A program made the translations under genes and the position numbers. Under the pieces are notes generated by a model. That model saw only the letters and a program-made list of their open reading frames with translations, was not told where the DNA came from and ran no database searches. This document shows positions 45,614-57,928 of a DNA stretch of 64,000 bases, one piece after another (the stretch's first letter is position 1; each line of letters starts with the position of its first letter). The stretch spans positions 2,046,001 through 2,110,000 of the forward strand of contig JAVHJL010000007.1 of the NCBI GenBank assembly GCA_036971715.1. Reading direction: 5' to 3'. Source of the stretch: Arthrobotrys musiformis. Taxonomy: Eukaryota > Ascomycota > Orbiliomycetes > Orbiliales > Orbiliaceae.

Positions 45614-48600
45614 CTAAATTGAGTACAGTTTATAGCTGAAAGAGTCCGTAGATAGTTGGACATTCATATGTCGAGCCATGAGCCCAGCGAGTTGTTTGGC
45701 GATATCAACCATATAAATCCCGTGGAGAACATTGCAAGCTCGGACAAGCAGTGGGCCCACCTTGATTGACATATTCCGGTTCGACTCGATTAGCAATGCT
45801 GCGGTCACTTGGCCTTCCTCGTCTACAACCGCGACCGAAACCGCCCCTCGCATACTAGACTTTACGATATCGCCGATATCGCTGTCTACTTCTTGCTCCA
45901 GGGGAATAGCTGACGCGGATTGATCGATAATAGATGTGGCTAGTGGGCTCTGACATCCCACAGATTTGAGTGTGATTGGCCGCATCATTATGGATTCCAC
46001 CATTGGACTCACATAGCTAAAAGCAGCTAGGCATTGCTTCTGGAACCATGAAATCCTACCGAGGAGGAGGTCGACAGTGGCAGGTGATATATGAGGCATT
46101 GCGATAAAATGAACCCAATCGCCTTCCGGTCTGAGCGAAAATTCTTCAATGATCCAGCCCGGCAGGCGTTCGAAGATGACAATAATGCTGCCAGGATTCC
46201 GCTTCGTAGCTAATCCAGCTTTTTGCAGACCCCGCTCCAAACGAGCTGCGTTGTCCTGGCAGTATTGATGCGTTATTCTGATCTCAGCGGGTCCGAAGAT
46301 GCGCCCGTAGAGCCATGCTTCAAACACTATCCTCGGGTCGACATCCCACTTGAATGCACCAAGTTGACTTTGGGGACTGTAACAAATAATTTGGCCGGAT
46401 ACCATATTACCCAGTGCTTTATGGTGACTGATCGTCACACCTTGAACCAACGGAACGCCCTCCGGAGTCAGCGTTCCCGGTAGCCCAAGTTTAACGCCGC
46501 CGTTCTCAAAGCCAAGGTCGAGGGCACCGTCCACGTGAATATGGGATATTTTGATTCCCACATTTTGAAGTTTCTCGTATATCTCCTTGAGGTTATCGCG
46601 TGCTCCGAGAAATGTAGTTCCCATGTTCGCGAATAGTACCATATGATAATCTTCGCCACACTTTAAACAGCTCTTCTGATCGATAAGCGCCTGCTCAGCA
46701 AGTGCGTCCGCTAACATACAACCCATTTTGTCGCATGGTATCTCGGAATATCTCGGCCCGCGGCCTGTATTCCAACGGTTTGTAATTGTGTCACAATCTT
46801 TGACCGTCTTGGGAACGCTATAATGGCTCTCAGACGAGAAATACACAAAAGCGCCGGGAAGCCGAGCCAATGCTACGTGAATCCCAACTCGATTCCCCAT
46901 CGTGCTCCCAGTTGTAAAACTTCCCTGGAATTTATCTTGAGAATGGACGAGCCCAAGCCTTTGCATCCGAGCGACCAAAAGCTGGTGCGCTTGCGATTCT
47001 AGCCATTTCTCTAGGATTGAAATGTTTAGGAAACGTCCTATAACGGGACCTAATGCGGAGTATGAGCTCATGGCCAATGGATAGCCGGTAGCTGATCGGG
47101 ATCTAATCTTCCAGGATTGGACCGTCTCTCGCAGGTCGTCAACGACGTGTGGTGGTACGGGGTACTCCTTGGAGAAATCCTCGCTAATGGTTTTTTCGGC
47201 ATCCATTTTATGAGATATGGCTTCCACAAGCGAATATATGTCATGAAGTGTAGTAGAGGGTTGAATGGTGAGAATTACGTCCTCTTTGTTTGCGAGGACA
47301 TCTCCGCCTAGCGCTACCAAGCGCTCGATCTGCTCTTTTGAACATGATTGAACTATAACGTCCAAAGAGTAAGAAGGCGCGGCTACTGATACTTTCCCTT
47401 CAAGGGCACGAAGGAGTACGGTTCTCATTCGAGAACAGTGTTGGTATACCCTCTGAAAGCCAAGTTTTCCGAATCTTATCTCTTGCAATGCGATCCAGAG
47501 AGGTGAAAGGGCATCTCGTGACCCCGCGAGTGCGGAGTCGGGTGCTCTTACGTATGCGACCTTTGCATGTTTAGTCCCCAGCGATGCCGGTTTCAAAGCA
47601 ACCGCAGGCGGTGGGTGTGCGTGGTTTGCTCCCGCAGCCACAATGGTGCTCGCGCGGACGACGCCACCGCGCGCTCGCAACGGTTGAGATATCAATCTAG
47701 GCTCGAGTTTCAAGCTCTTAATCCCTAATTGTTTCCTTTTTGCTAAGGACAGAGTTGTGATATAGTCAAAATTGCGTGAGGCATCAACGTGGAGGAGTAG
47801 TTCGACGTTATCCGCGAGGTTGCAGATAGTATCTAAGTCGTCATACTTTCCGCTGCTAGAGGCCAGAGTGGCTGCGAAAATAACTGGTCGTTCATTTTTT
47901 GTAACTTGTTTCAAATCTCGGATGATATTTCCTATTTCATTAGATAATGATATCCGATGGACCTGAAGCCCAAAGAAAGATTGTGCAGAAAATATCGTTT
48001 GCTCATCGAAGTTATCGTATACCAGAATGGGCTCTAGGGTTGGGCGTTTATCACGTAACTCTTGCTGTATTGTTCGAATGCAATAACAGTTTGCTTCTTT
48101 AGCAGTGCAAACGTAACCGGTGGCATTTGCGTCTCCGACTCGAGCACCCTTCTCTCGAAGGACTATCTGTTCGTAAGACTTAAAATGGAACGGCCAACTG
48201 GTATCGATCTCATCAGGCATGTTAAGCTGGTTGTTATGCCATGGGAGGCCGATTTCGGCCATTGTACGGCCAGCATCAGCCCATAAGGGATCCGTGAACG
48301 GGGAGAATGGCCGTGGTGGCGTGGCAACCCAAGTTTGGTAAAGGTCGTTGACTTCGGTGAGAATCTTATGGATCCCGTGGTTTGGGTCGTCCCATTGGCT
48401 CACGACTGGATCGTGAATCCATTGAGACTTGTATGCCTTGAATGTATTCCGGATGACATCTCGGGAGGTAACCTCGGGTACTGGTGATTGAGGAGCGCTT
48501 GATTCGCTTGACTGACTGCCTGAGAAGTCGATCTCCTCCGTTACAACTGCAATTTGCGCTTCTATGTTATACAAATATTAGCCCATGGCTGCCATATATA

Positions 48601-48757
48601 TATACTCGTGGATAAAATCGATTTCTAGCATTTATGACCAACCTTTAAGCTTTAATACTTCTGGTACCAGGTGCCCGCCCAACTCCAGCGAGCTGACAGC
48701 TGTCTGCGCCTCCTCCGCGCAAATTTTGATAGATTGTTTTGGTATCGCTGTTTGCAT
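45614..48757 (-). CDS. Two-module PLP-dependent decarboxylase, C-terminal module histidine-decarboxylase-like
   Basis: A 1020-residue protein from two exons, 48643-48757 and 45614-48561. The 81-nt intron (GTTGGT donor, GCTAAT branch, CATAG acceptor) keeps phase and supplies the only credible ATG, at 48757. Residues about 70-480 resemble a group II aromatic/tyrosine decarboxylase fold (RVGDANATGYVCTAKEANCY, LLLHVDASRNFDY) but no clear Schiff-base Lys motif is seen. Residues about 540-860 match bacterial-type PLP histidine decarboxylases: GSFTTGSTMGNRVGIH, SESHYSVPK, GTTFLGARDN, IHVDGALDLGF and ISHHKALGN with the PLP Lys at 753. About 130 further residues follow. Likely reaction: decarboxylation of an aromatic or imidazole amino acid by the C-module, with the N-module regulatory or structural. 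This is inference. No targeting signal. Confidence 0.85.
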
Positions 48758-51700
48758 TTTTAGATCCCGAATTCAATTGACTTTGAAAAAACGAATGGAT
48801 AAATTCATAAAGTAGCATATATTGAAAATCTGCACCCAAGTGAATATAAATGTTGAATTGTCTGATTTGTGGTTGTATATTAAGCGCAGGTAGTACACTT
48901 CGGATATCACAGTTTATTTATATTTATTTTATTCGCTATCGATATTAGTCCCGTTCCCTCGATATATAGTTTATACGGACTCTTTGACCAGGTTTTGTTT
49001 ACGAGGTAAACTCTCCTCGTAGGATTTACAATACCGATACATAATTCATACGCATCTTGCGATCGTATAATCATATAGATATCGATTTATACCTAGAATT
49101 TTGGTTATTACAATAACTTTCAATAGCTGCAGGTGGTTGGCCACTAGACCCAAATCCAGGTTATGAAATTTGAAAATCCACTAGGAATTTTATGCCCTCA
49201 GAGAAGAATACAAAATGAGGTTGTGGTGATCGACGACTAATGCGAGATCGCATAAAACCTCTCGGTTATGGTCGGGCGCTTGGGTCGGTGTAGTTGATCT
49301 TTACATCGAAATAAGGATAGCTGCATGCTTTTAGTATACTGCAGTACACAGAGCTAGATCGAGCAGCAGCTATGGGGGCTGGTATTGATGATACCACGTG
49401 CGCGATTGAGGTAGCAAAGGTTCCCTACTATATGTTGCAGGGTCATAGGAAGTCTATGATATCGTGACTAGTGCGGAATCCTTAGTGAAGGTTTCCTAAT
49501 CGAGATGATCTCCCAATCGGCCAAGTATTATCAGATGGATCAATGAATGCGCTCTAGCCCGAGCGAGTCAGTCGGCGTACCCCTTAAGGTCCCTTGCATA
49601 CCGCTAACAATTACAAAAACGCCCAGCATTCCTTCGCAAATGTTCTGAAGACCTATTTTCAGACGACAACTCACGGGCCGGACCGTAGCCGTATGTTTGA
49701 ATATCTCAATCTACCCGCTTACGGCGTTATATATGTATCTTCAAAATCCTAACAACATGAAAGTTCATCGTAGCTATAGTAAATGTATACAGGCTACCCA
49801 GCTGTTTATACCTAGTTCGCTATTACAATCTCGTTATATTTATTACACCTAATGTTAACGTGGTGCCCCGTGGTGCCATTTTAATATTTCCCATCCCTCT
49901 AATTAACCTAGGTAAAGATCAATCTTTCGGTTTAACGTTTACATGATTAAAATATCTCCAAATATTTGAATTGGATGAATATTCAGAATTCTCACTGGAA
50001 GACGTGATCGATCAAAAGAGAGGTATTGATGAAGCAAGTTGGGGGTATGCAGGTATCATCTAGCCAGATTCGATTATAATTACTAAAACTTTCCACAGAA
50101 CAAAAGCCACATGCATGTTAAAAATACCATAGAGTTTACCTAGGCTGCACCAAACTTTAATTCCTCATCGAAGTCCTCAGCGTACATCGAAATCACATTC
50201 TTTATCGATTCGCGAATACTAGAAAGCAAAACCTTAATATTAGTGACACTAGAAAAAAAAAGAAAAAGAAAGGGGGAGGAGGAGAAAAAAGAAAATGTAT
50301 GGACAGGCAAGGCGAAAAGCGGTAAATTCCCTGGACCGTAAATGTAAGAATATAGGTCAAAATATGGTAACCGATAGCTTCGAATCCAGGCGCTGGGTAA
50401 TGGAAACGTGTCAAATTTAAAGTAAAGTAGTTCGAGTCAGGCCCAGATGTGTGACTATAATACTTTATTACATGACTTGGTCTCGCGGGCATGACTCAAG
50501 TACTCATATATCGTTTTTCCAAAGTCGTATTCTCGTTGTTGCGGTCTGCCTACCTACATATCCGATCCAATTTATTTTCAAGTCTATAAGTAGGCTTTTA
50601 AGCAATTTTGTGAGCAGGCCCGTGAGTAGATCCGTAGGCTTACTTTTCGGCCTCTATAATATGTTATAATCCAGAGCTGTCTCTACTGAGTCGGCGGCGC
50701 AGACTATAATTGGAAATCCACCCTCGCGTTCTCCAACAGACCGAAGCTCACCAATAACATAAAAATGAGAAATGAAAATGCATTGGTTACTTCGTATAGC
50801 ATTCCTAAACTTTCGAAATTCCGTTCTTGCAATTGCGCAAAGGATCTGCAAGGCCGGTGATCATGTCGGCTGCATCAGATACTAGGTACGAGGCCGCACT
50901 CGACCCCCACACCTCTGGTACAATCCTTATATTCTCCACAGCTGTTAATCCCCTTCTGGTTTTGCTTTGGGAAAAGCAATAGGAAGCGATGCAATTCATT
51001 TAACTCTCCGCATGAGTTTTGGAATAATACCACTCCCAACCCTAGCAATAAGTCAAGCTGCGAATCGAGGTTTCGATCGATCGATCGAATGTAATAGCCC
51101 CGCGGCATCAATATTATTCGCTCATTTTTGATTTGTGTGTACATGTATGGAAACCAATTCCCGCTTGTTATGGCCCACAAAGCGTCTACAGAGTAACTTG
51201 AATTTTAAAAAAGGGATTTTAATATAAATTTTTGCATATGGTCTGAAGCTAATGGTCTTCCGAACATGGTTAATCATGCACTGCCGTGGATTAGTGAGTC
51301 CTGTAGTTTGTAAATTATGTTCTTCAAAGACTGGATTCGAGTGGTCTCGTTCCCAGGATTCGAGGCTAGATCGCCGAATGCCACTTTCTTGGTTTCGTGC
51401 ATACCTGCATACCTAGACGTTAACCACTTGGATGGTAGCCCCGAACCGCTTGAATGAAGCCAGCGCACATTATTTTGGTCAAAAAGTTGGAATCCCTTGC
51501 AATATCGGGTCCCTTTTAATAAGCATATAGTACCCTATATCTAGCATCATGCTATTTATGACAGTACCTACATGTTCGAGCAATGTAAAGTACAAGTCGA
51601 TCGTCGAGAGTTTTAGCTATAGCTCCAAATTCGAGACCAAGTACAAGTATGGAGTATATGCATATACCTAAGCTAAGTATCCTGTCTCCTGCGCAGCACC

Positions 51701-52028
51701 ACCCTCTGCTAGGCACGTAAGGTACCCAGAAACCCAAGTACTCCAAGCAAAGCAATACGTGATGGCGATGATGATAGGATTGTCAAATTGAATAACCAAG
51801 CTAAGTATACGTACCTGCTGAGCTAAGCAACTAGCTCAATCGACCTCAGCTCTGCTCTGACAATCATGTAACAACACATCGAGGTTGATCTCGTACTGCT
51901 AGCCGACACGGCAGTTCTCGACAACACAAGAAGGGTCACCCAGACTAGAGTTCTCGTTGCGGTGGGGTCATTATGGCAGGCAAAGGGACGGCTTTAGCGC
52001 TTAGAAAACCATTCCATTCCTGGATGAG

Positions 52029-52047
52029 AGCTCTAGTTTACGAGACA
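52029..52047 (-). repeat. Dispersed short repeat, copy C (partial)
   Basis: On the reverse strand it reads TGTCTCGTAAACTAGAGCT, matching the first 19 bp of copies A and B at 18 positions. Opposite orientation. Confidence 0.45.
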
Positions 52048-52609
52048 AGATGAGAGGCCTTTTATTAAAGTAGAATATAGTAGAATGCGGTAGGATAGAG
52101 TAGAAGACGATGGGGCACAAGTAAATCTTATATATAACCTTACCAAATGTATTCAGACACTAGTTCTTGTATAAAAATAGGTTCTACTAAACAACTAATA
52201 TGCCATGGCTACTCAGGCACTTGGGAAAACTACGGAATGAAGCTCCAAGTTTTATTCTATTTATTTAGGTCTCTTGCTTTGCTTTGTTTGAAAGATCTCA
52301 TATTCGTGTGCGCGTTGAGAGCGTTGTATTATATATAACGTTGTAACAAGCGACAATTGCAATTGTCACAGTTTAAATTATAAATTTGGTTACGAGACTG
52401 GAATCAATTGAACAATGCAACCGCGATATCGATGGTACCAGATCGTAACCATCTCCCGCACTAGTCTGGGACTGCACTCCCAGATCACTCGTAACTAAAC
52501 TTGGACGAACTCCCTCATGATATGTCGAATATGCAGATCGTGCGCAGTTGCAGATATCAGATCGCCACAACTAGCAACTCGATATGATACCGACCTGGCT
52601 ATCAAGAAG

Positions 52610-52617
52610 TATATAAG
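52610..52617 (+). promoter_or_regulatory. TATA box of the kinase-like gene
   Basis: TATATAAG in the context AGTATATAAGGC, 224 nt before the ATG at 52841. Confidence 0.45.
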
Positions 52618-52840
52618 GCACCCACCGACCCAATTGCCCAAGTCCAAACCACAGACGAACCAAACTACGATCGGTTAATTATCAAAGCATTCAAATTTGA
52701 ACTTAATACCACCAAAAACTTATTGACAATACGCTGCAACTACGTTGGCGCATCTAGCAAGATTGACCAAAACCCTTCACATCTAAGCGATTCCTGCAAT
52801 ACTATCCGTCGCTACAGTTTCTCAAAATATTATAATTGCA

Positions 52841-53641
52841 ATGCCTGAGAGAAAGCTAGAACCCAACGACATCTTATGGGATGATCTTTACGAAGAAGGT
52901 CCCCGAGGCGGCGACCGCCCCAAAGAAGCCCACCCAGTAATATGCGAAAGATTCATGAGATGTGGCCCTATTTACGAATACAAAGGCTTTGCCATAAAAT
53001 ACTTCGTCGAGGAGCGAGAGGTAGAAATGACTGCCCTCGCTGGAGATTGTTCGGTAAAAGTGCATGGCCATATTGTCAAGTTTGACGTTGGCCCCGATCA
53101 AAAACCTCGAAAAGTCGGCCTCGTTATGGAAGTAGCAAAGCCCCTCCTGGACTATGCTAAGAACGCAGACGAATCAGAAAAGCATAGAATCAAAGCCGAA
53201 ATGATCGCGGTCGTGGAAAGATTGCACACGAAATATAATATGGTGCATGGAGATATCAAACCTCAAAATTTTCTTATTTGCAAAGATAATAAAATTCGAC
53301 TTTGCGATTTTGAAGGTTCAAGACCAGAAAGCGAGAGTGCTGAGACCTGGGAAGGTCTAGAAGAACTTGGGCTCAACAGAGCATACACCGAAAATTATAT
53401 GAACGGAAAGCGGAATCAGTTTGTACCACCTACGAGGGAAGATGATTGGTATGCTTTGGCGATATCTATTTGGGAGATTTATAGCGGCAAAATGCCGTTT
53501 GAGGACATGAACGGTGTTTCCGAGGATAAGATGACATTGCATCATCAGAGTGGTCAGACGGTAGACTTGACGGAAGTGAAGGATATTGAGACAAGAGAAT
53601 GGATAAGAGGCATATTACGGAAGGGGGGAGCCTCAGTTTAG
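52841..53641 (+). CDS. Stand-alone protein-kinase-like protein (HGD / DFE variant)
   Basis: A 266-residue intronless protein made almost only of a small kinase fold. The N-lobe is short, with a candidate ATP-binding Lys in FAIKYF (Lys53) and no clear glycine loop. The catalytic loop is VHGDIKPQNFL (Asp138, Lys140, Asn143), with Gly in place of the usual Arg of HRD. The metal-binding motif reads CDFEGS (Asp156), i.e. DFE in place of DFG. Helix F is DDWYALAISIWEIYSGKMPF. Such small, fast-evolving kinases without extra domains are common in filamentous fungi (fungus-specific expansions). Key catalytic residues are present, so activity is possible; the substrate is unknown. Confidence 0.75.
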   Translation: MPERKLEPNDILWDDLYEEGPRGGDRPKEAHPVICERFMRCGPIYEYKGFAIKYFVEEREVEMTALAGDCSVKVHGHIVKFDVGPDQKPRKVGLVMEVAKPLLDYAKNADESEKHRIKAEMIAVVERLHTKYNMVHGDIKPQNFLICKDNKIRLCDFEGSRPESESAETWEGLEELGLNRAYTENYMNGKRNQFVPPTREDDWYALAISIWEIYSGKMPFEDMNGVSEDKMTLHHQSGQTVDLTEVKDIETREWIRGILRKGGASV

Positions 53642-55260
53642 ATCTGATTGTCTAGGTGGCTCGATAGGATATCTTAGAAATGAAAGGCCTTATGTGGTCT
53701 CGTTCCCATGTTTTATAAATTTATGTATTGTTAGGCTGAAGTGCATACTCATGCACAAAAATTTCGATCTACGTGTATACATCATCTGCAGGATTCTTAA
53801 GCTTGGGTTTAATGTAGCTAAGATGAAAGATATTCCTATAGATGCTGCTCTAAATGCTGGTAGTTATAGAATTGTCGTTTTGGTTTGCTCTCGACATGTA
53901 CACGGTATACTAGCCAATACAGTGCGTGTCAGCTTTTGTGTCAAGACTGTCAGGAACTCAAATCCACTCCGTTTATTTTTTTAAATACGGTAAATTATCA
54001 CCGGGCTATTAGACACGTTCTATCTCGCAATCTGCTATTGTTTCCTTCGTTTTTTTTATTTATTTTTTTATTTTTACTTTTCCCAATAGGGTAGGGGTCT
54101 AATTCCCATGGAGCTCAAATTGACACTTTTTTGTTGCTATTGCAAGTTTGGTGCTGTCGGAATCTCAATATTCAAATATTAATATATTCTTCCCAGAAAT
54201 TCGACCTTTCGACCTTTCAGGAACCCTACTAACTCGGTTTAGGTAGCGCAAATATGCCGTTGATCAAGTTTGCAGACGTTTGGTTTCCTAGGCCTATCGA
54301 AAGAAAAGAACCAAAGACCCTAAAGTTCTCTTAGTATTATTCCAGTGGGCAATTGATCCTCCCGATTTTTACAGCCGGATGTTCTATCGAGACTAGCATG
54401 CAGTGCTTCAAATGCATGCAATACAGCTGCAGCCAGTTCATTCGTCACCTCAAATCGATTCGACGAGCTTCGAGGCTGAAAAACAGAGCTATCGGCTAAC
54501 TAAAATATTACCCCAGATTACAGCCGAACAAGTGGATCAATCTTTCCGATCCGACAGGAACTTTCTAAAGGGTCTTTCCAAATTGAGGCTCCAACCAACC
54601 TTCTACCGCTTTCTTGGCGTATTATCGGCTTGACCACGGCGTGATACATGTATTTCGATGTATGTACCGGTTGGAATTTAACCTTTTAAGTTCGAAGCTA
54701 GCTAATTGCTTAGTCGATTTGCGGAGAAGGCGTAGATTTTTTCCAACATGCATGAGGCAGCTATGAATAAAAGTAGTGGTTCAAGGGAGAATTAATATCG
54801 GTACTAACTGGGGTGGAATGCATGAATATAAAACTAAAATTTTCGGTCGTGCGACCTGTATGCGTATATGTGATTTGGGGATTTCGAGTTAGAACCGGAA
54901 GAATTCAGGTTTTGGTGGAAGGTCTCAAACGGCTAGCTGGTTTGATTAGGGGATTGGTTCTGATTAGTTTTACGATAGTGCGTATTGGGTATCATACCCT
55001 TAGATTCAATCCAAATATCATTTTTGCAAAAACGGTTTTGCATGATTGCTCTCATTCGATTCCAACAGGGTGCACAAGCCGGTCTTCGTATTGCGAAGCT
55101 GCAGCTGCGGAACTCGCCTAACCTTTGACCTTGAACTCCGAATTCGCGAAGGATTCAAAAACCAGATCTCGAATTCTGAATGTCATAATTGCGCGATGGA
55201 ATTACCTGATCACAAACGTTTCACAATCTCGAGATCTAAGTGGAAGTTCGAAGTGTACAC
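53642..55260. other. Intergenic, no gene recognised
   Basis: About 1.6 kb. T-rich run at 54043-54080; otherwise only short frames without features. Confidence 0.45.
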
Positions 55261-55683
55261 CTATGAGCTAGGATGACGACCAGCCGTGGCTCCAATTGAA
55301 CTAACCAAACTTGCAAACTCATCCTGGAATCCCCACACTTCCATGACCCAAATCAGTCGACGGACGTTTCCCGGTCTCGCACAACAGGCTGCGGTTTGCA
55401 TTTGGTTCATGAATTCTAGACCAACATCCCGGCTCCACGAGTCAATATAATCCCTAATTAACCAGTAGTCCGGCATGAAGTGTGGAGAAACGCCAGCGAA
55501 CTTAAGCATCAGCTGGTAACACAGAACTCTTTTTTTTTTGCCCTCTTCCCCTGCGAATTTCATTTGCCCAAAAGTGGTGGACGGCGAAGTTCCATAGGCC
55601 CTAGCTAGTCCAGCTAGTAGCTTGTCTGAGACGTGCGTTAGAGTAGATTTTTTTTTTTTTTTCTTCCATTGAGCTCCCATCAC
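55261..55683 (-). other. 140-codon reading frame of doubtful coding status
   Basis: An open frame whose C-terminal 85 codons look protein-like (PDYWLIRDYIDSWSRDVG, then RRLIWVMEVWGFQDEFASLV). The N-terminal part is built on two poly-A/T runs giving Lys repeats. It may be the last exon of an unseen gene, a decayed fragment, or chance. No family recognised. Confidence 0.2.
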
Positions 55684-56443
55684 GCTATACCTCCAGGTAG
55701 CATGGCGCCATGGGCTGGCAATTATAGGGGGATCAGGAAAACCAGCCGTTCTGGAAAAATTTTTATGTTCATTCGGCGTTGGAAGGAACGGTCAGAGCCC
55801 GCGTGGCCAAATGTAGCGCGCTATACGATGGCAGCGATACATACGGCACCGTATATATATCTTGCTTGTTTCGCAGTGAATGCCATGAACATGAATCCCA
55901 AGCCCGATAACCTATCTATCGTTGAATTTCGCGTCTTTCTCATCCGATCTCGAACATCACAACCATTTTTATATCACAATCGTCATATAACGGCCCCCAC
56001 TTGCAAGCACTTACCCTCCAAGTCTTGAGGTGACGTCGAGGTAGCGAAGCTTGCATGGTTTCCGGCAGAATTTTTACGTAACAAGAGACATCTTTTGGAG
56101 CCTTTCCCTCTTATTTTCGCTTTAACTTGTGTTTCGGTGGCACAACACAACGCGGAGTCGGCATCACGGCTTCGAAATAGGTTGGCCTCATAACGTGTAA
56201 CTGCCACAGAGACCAATCATAGAGTTGGTACATAGGGAGGATATCTACAAGGTTGGCTGTTTGGAACTGGTGGACAAGGTGTCTCATCGAGGAAATAAAC
56301 TGTCCCGCCTTTTGTCTTTCTTTATATTTAATCCTTGAGCCGTTCCTTGATTTTCAAAATCTATTCTTTGGAACGACGTCTACGCACAAGACTCTCTATA
56401 GATCTATTGAGGCCCAACCTCGAGGACTTCCAAATCTGAAAAG
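55684..56443. other. Intergenic upstream of the F-box gene
   Basis: 760 nt, no gene. The last 200 nt should hold the promoter and leader of the F-box gene. Confidence 0.45.
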
Positions 56444-57928
56444 ATGGCTGCCTCAAAAACCACAATCAACAGCCTCCCGCCCGAACTATTTCTTACAATA
56501 TTCTCCTACCTCCCTCACCGGACTATCAAAACCGTCTTCTCCCCTTTAAATTCCACAACTAAGACGTCACCGTCCAAATCTGCCCTTCAAAATTTCTCCC
56601 TCAGTTCCAAGTCGCTTCGAACGATATCGACGCCACATATCTTTGAAAGTATTACTATCAAAAGCCTCGTCCAGCTTGAAGAATTTGCTAGAGATGGGGG
56701 AATCGGAGAGAGATTTGGAAGATATCTTCGCAGAGTCGTTATGAGATGGGAGGCCTATGGCGGGACTATGGAGTTATCTCAACAAAGCCCTCGAGCTGAG
56801 AATCTGGATGTCTTGGTAAAGAGGGCTGTGGAGTTGATGCCGAATTTGAATACCTTGACGATGGACTTTCCTGGGGCTATAGATACTTTGGCCTGTGCGA
56901 TAGTTGGCGAGGACAAATTGAAACGCCTGCAGGTGCTCAGTGTCAGGAATGGGAGGGCCGAATATGGTGGCGATCTCACGAAGCTCCTTTACAATCTGGG
57001 GAAGCTAAGGAGTTTGAGAAGCCTGACAGTTGATGGAACCGCATCTTCTACTCACATCACAGAACCCGGGAGCTTGCTACATCTCGATCGGGGAGATTTC
57101 AGAGACTTGGTGAACCTCGAGGTCACCAATGTTTCAAACTTCAACGACCACATGTTGTACAGTATTATGATGGCAGCAAACAAGTCGACAGCCTTGACAG
57201 TAAAGAACTGTACCAGGGTTACGCTTTCAGGGACCCGAAGGCTGTTCATAGAATACGGCGGTAGACTACAATATCTATCCCTCGAGGTTCTCAAAAAGTG
57301 GGTCCAGGGAGTGAATCGTTCCGAAATGGAAGCAGACCACGAACACGAACACGAACTTTTCCGCTTTTCAGACGACGAACATCTGTGCCCTGTGATCAGG
57401 GAGCATTGTAAAAGCCTACAATTCCTGGACATATACACCAACAAGATCTGCAAAGAAATCTTATTCCCAAGGTCCAATGGGAGCGGCGCCATGACCGGCG
57501 GGCTACCGACACCGCCCGAGTCGCCAGACCTGCCACCGACGAGGATAGTAGATGTTCCAACGCCTCCGACCGATGTTACTACCGATGCAAGAGGGTTCAC
57601 AAGAACCTCGATGCTCCCACCACCGCTGTTCAGTTTTCAAAACCTATCCCTATTCTACCAAGGTGAAGAAGACAGATTAATACAGTCGCCGGTTGAGAAG
57701 CGAGAAAAAATGAAAAGAGTAAAACTGAGGATCCCATATGATTCATCATGTTACGGGGCGGGTATGGGAGGACCTAGCCTACAACAAAGATTCACGACGT
57801 TATGTGATGGGACGCCAGCGATTGAGCTATTGGAGATTGGAAAGAAGGCGTTCGAGGAGGAATTGGCGGAGTTAGCGAATGTACAGGGCCATTGGAAGGG
57901 AGGCCCTTATTTGATCATGAAGGATTAA
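56444..57928 (+). CDS. F-box protein
   Basis: A 494-residue intronless protein. Residues about 8-50 are an F-box (INSLPPELFLTIFSYLPHRT), interrupted by a Ser/Thr/Lys-rich loop, then LQNFSLSSKSLRTISTPHIF. The middle (about 90-330) has irregular leucine-rich repeats (LNTLTMDFPG, LRSLRSLTVDG, LVNLEVTNVSN). A Pro/Thr-rich segment TPPESPDLPPT follows near 350. F-box proteins bind Skp1 and bring substrates to SCF ubiquitin ligases; the substrate here is unknown. The start context (AAGATGGC) is good. The TPPESP stretch could be a phosphorylation target, which is inference. Confidence 0.8.
   Translation: MAASKTTINSLPPELFLTIFSYLPHRTIKTVFSPLNSTTKTSPSKSALQNFSLSSKSLRTISTPHIFESITIKSLVQLEEFARDGGIGERFGRYLRRVVMRWEAYGGTMELSQQSPRAENLDVLVKRAVELMPNLNTLTMDFPGAIDTLACAIVGEDKLKRLQVLSVRNGRAEYGGDLTKLLYNLGKLRSLRSLTVDGTASSTHITEPGSLLHLDRGDFRDLVNLEVTNVSNFNDHMLYSIMMAANKSTALTVKNCTRVTLSGTRRLFIEYGGRLQYLSLEVLKKWVQGVNRSEMEADHEHEHELFRFSDDEHLCPVIREHCKSLQFLDIYTNKICKEILFPRSNGSGAMTGGLPTPPESPDLPPTRIVDVPTPPTDVTTDARGFTRTSMLPPPLFSFQNLSLFYQGEEDRLIQSPVEKREKMKRVKLRIPYDSSCYGAGMGGPSLQQRFTTLCDGTPAIELLEIGKKAFEEELAELANVQGHWKGGPYLIMKD

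Larger units (their letters stand above)
48758..52840. other. 4.1-kb gene desert
   Basis: The longest gene-free stretch in the window and visibly AT-rich. I find no protein motifs, no inverted terminal repeats and no tRNA. Small features are a TCGATCGATCGATCGA run at 51074-51089, an AG-rich block near 50250-50300, imperfect TAGAATA/GTAGAAT repeats at 52070-52110, and dispersed repeat copy C. Confidence 0.45.
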
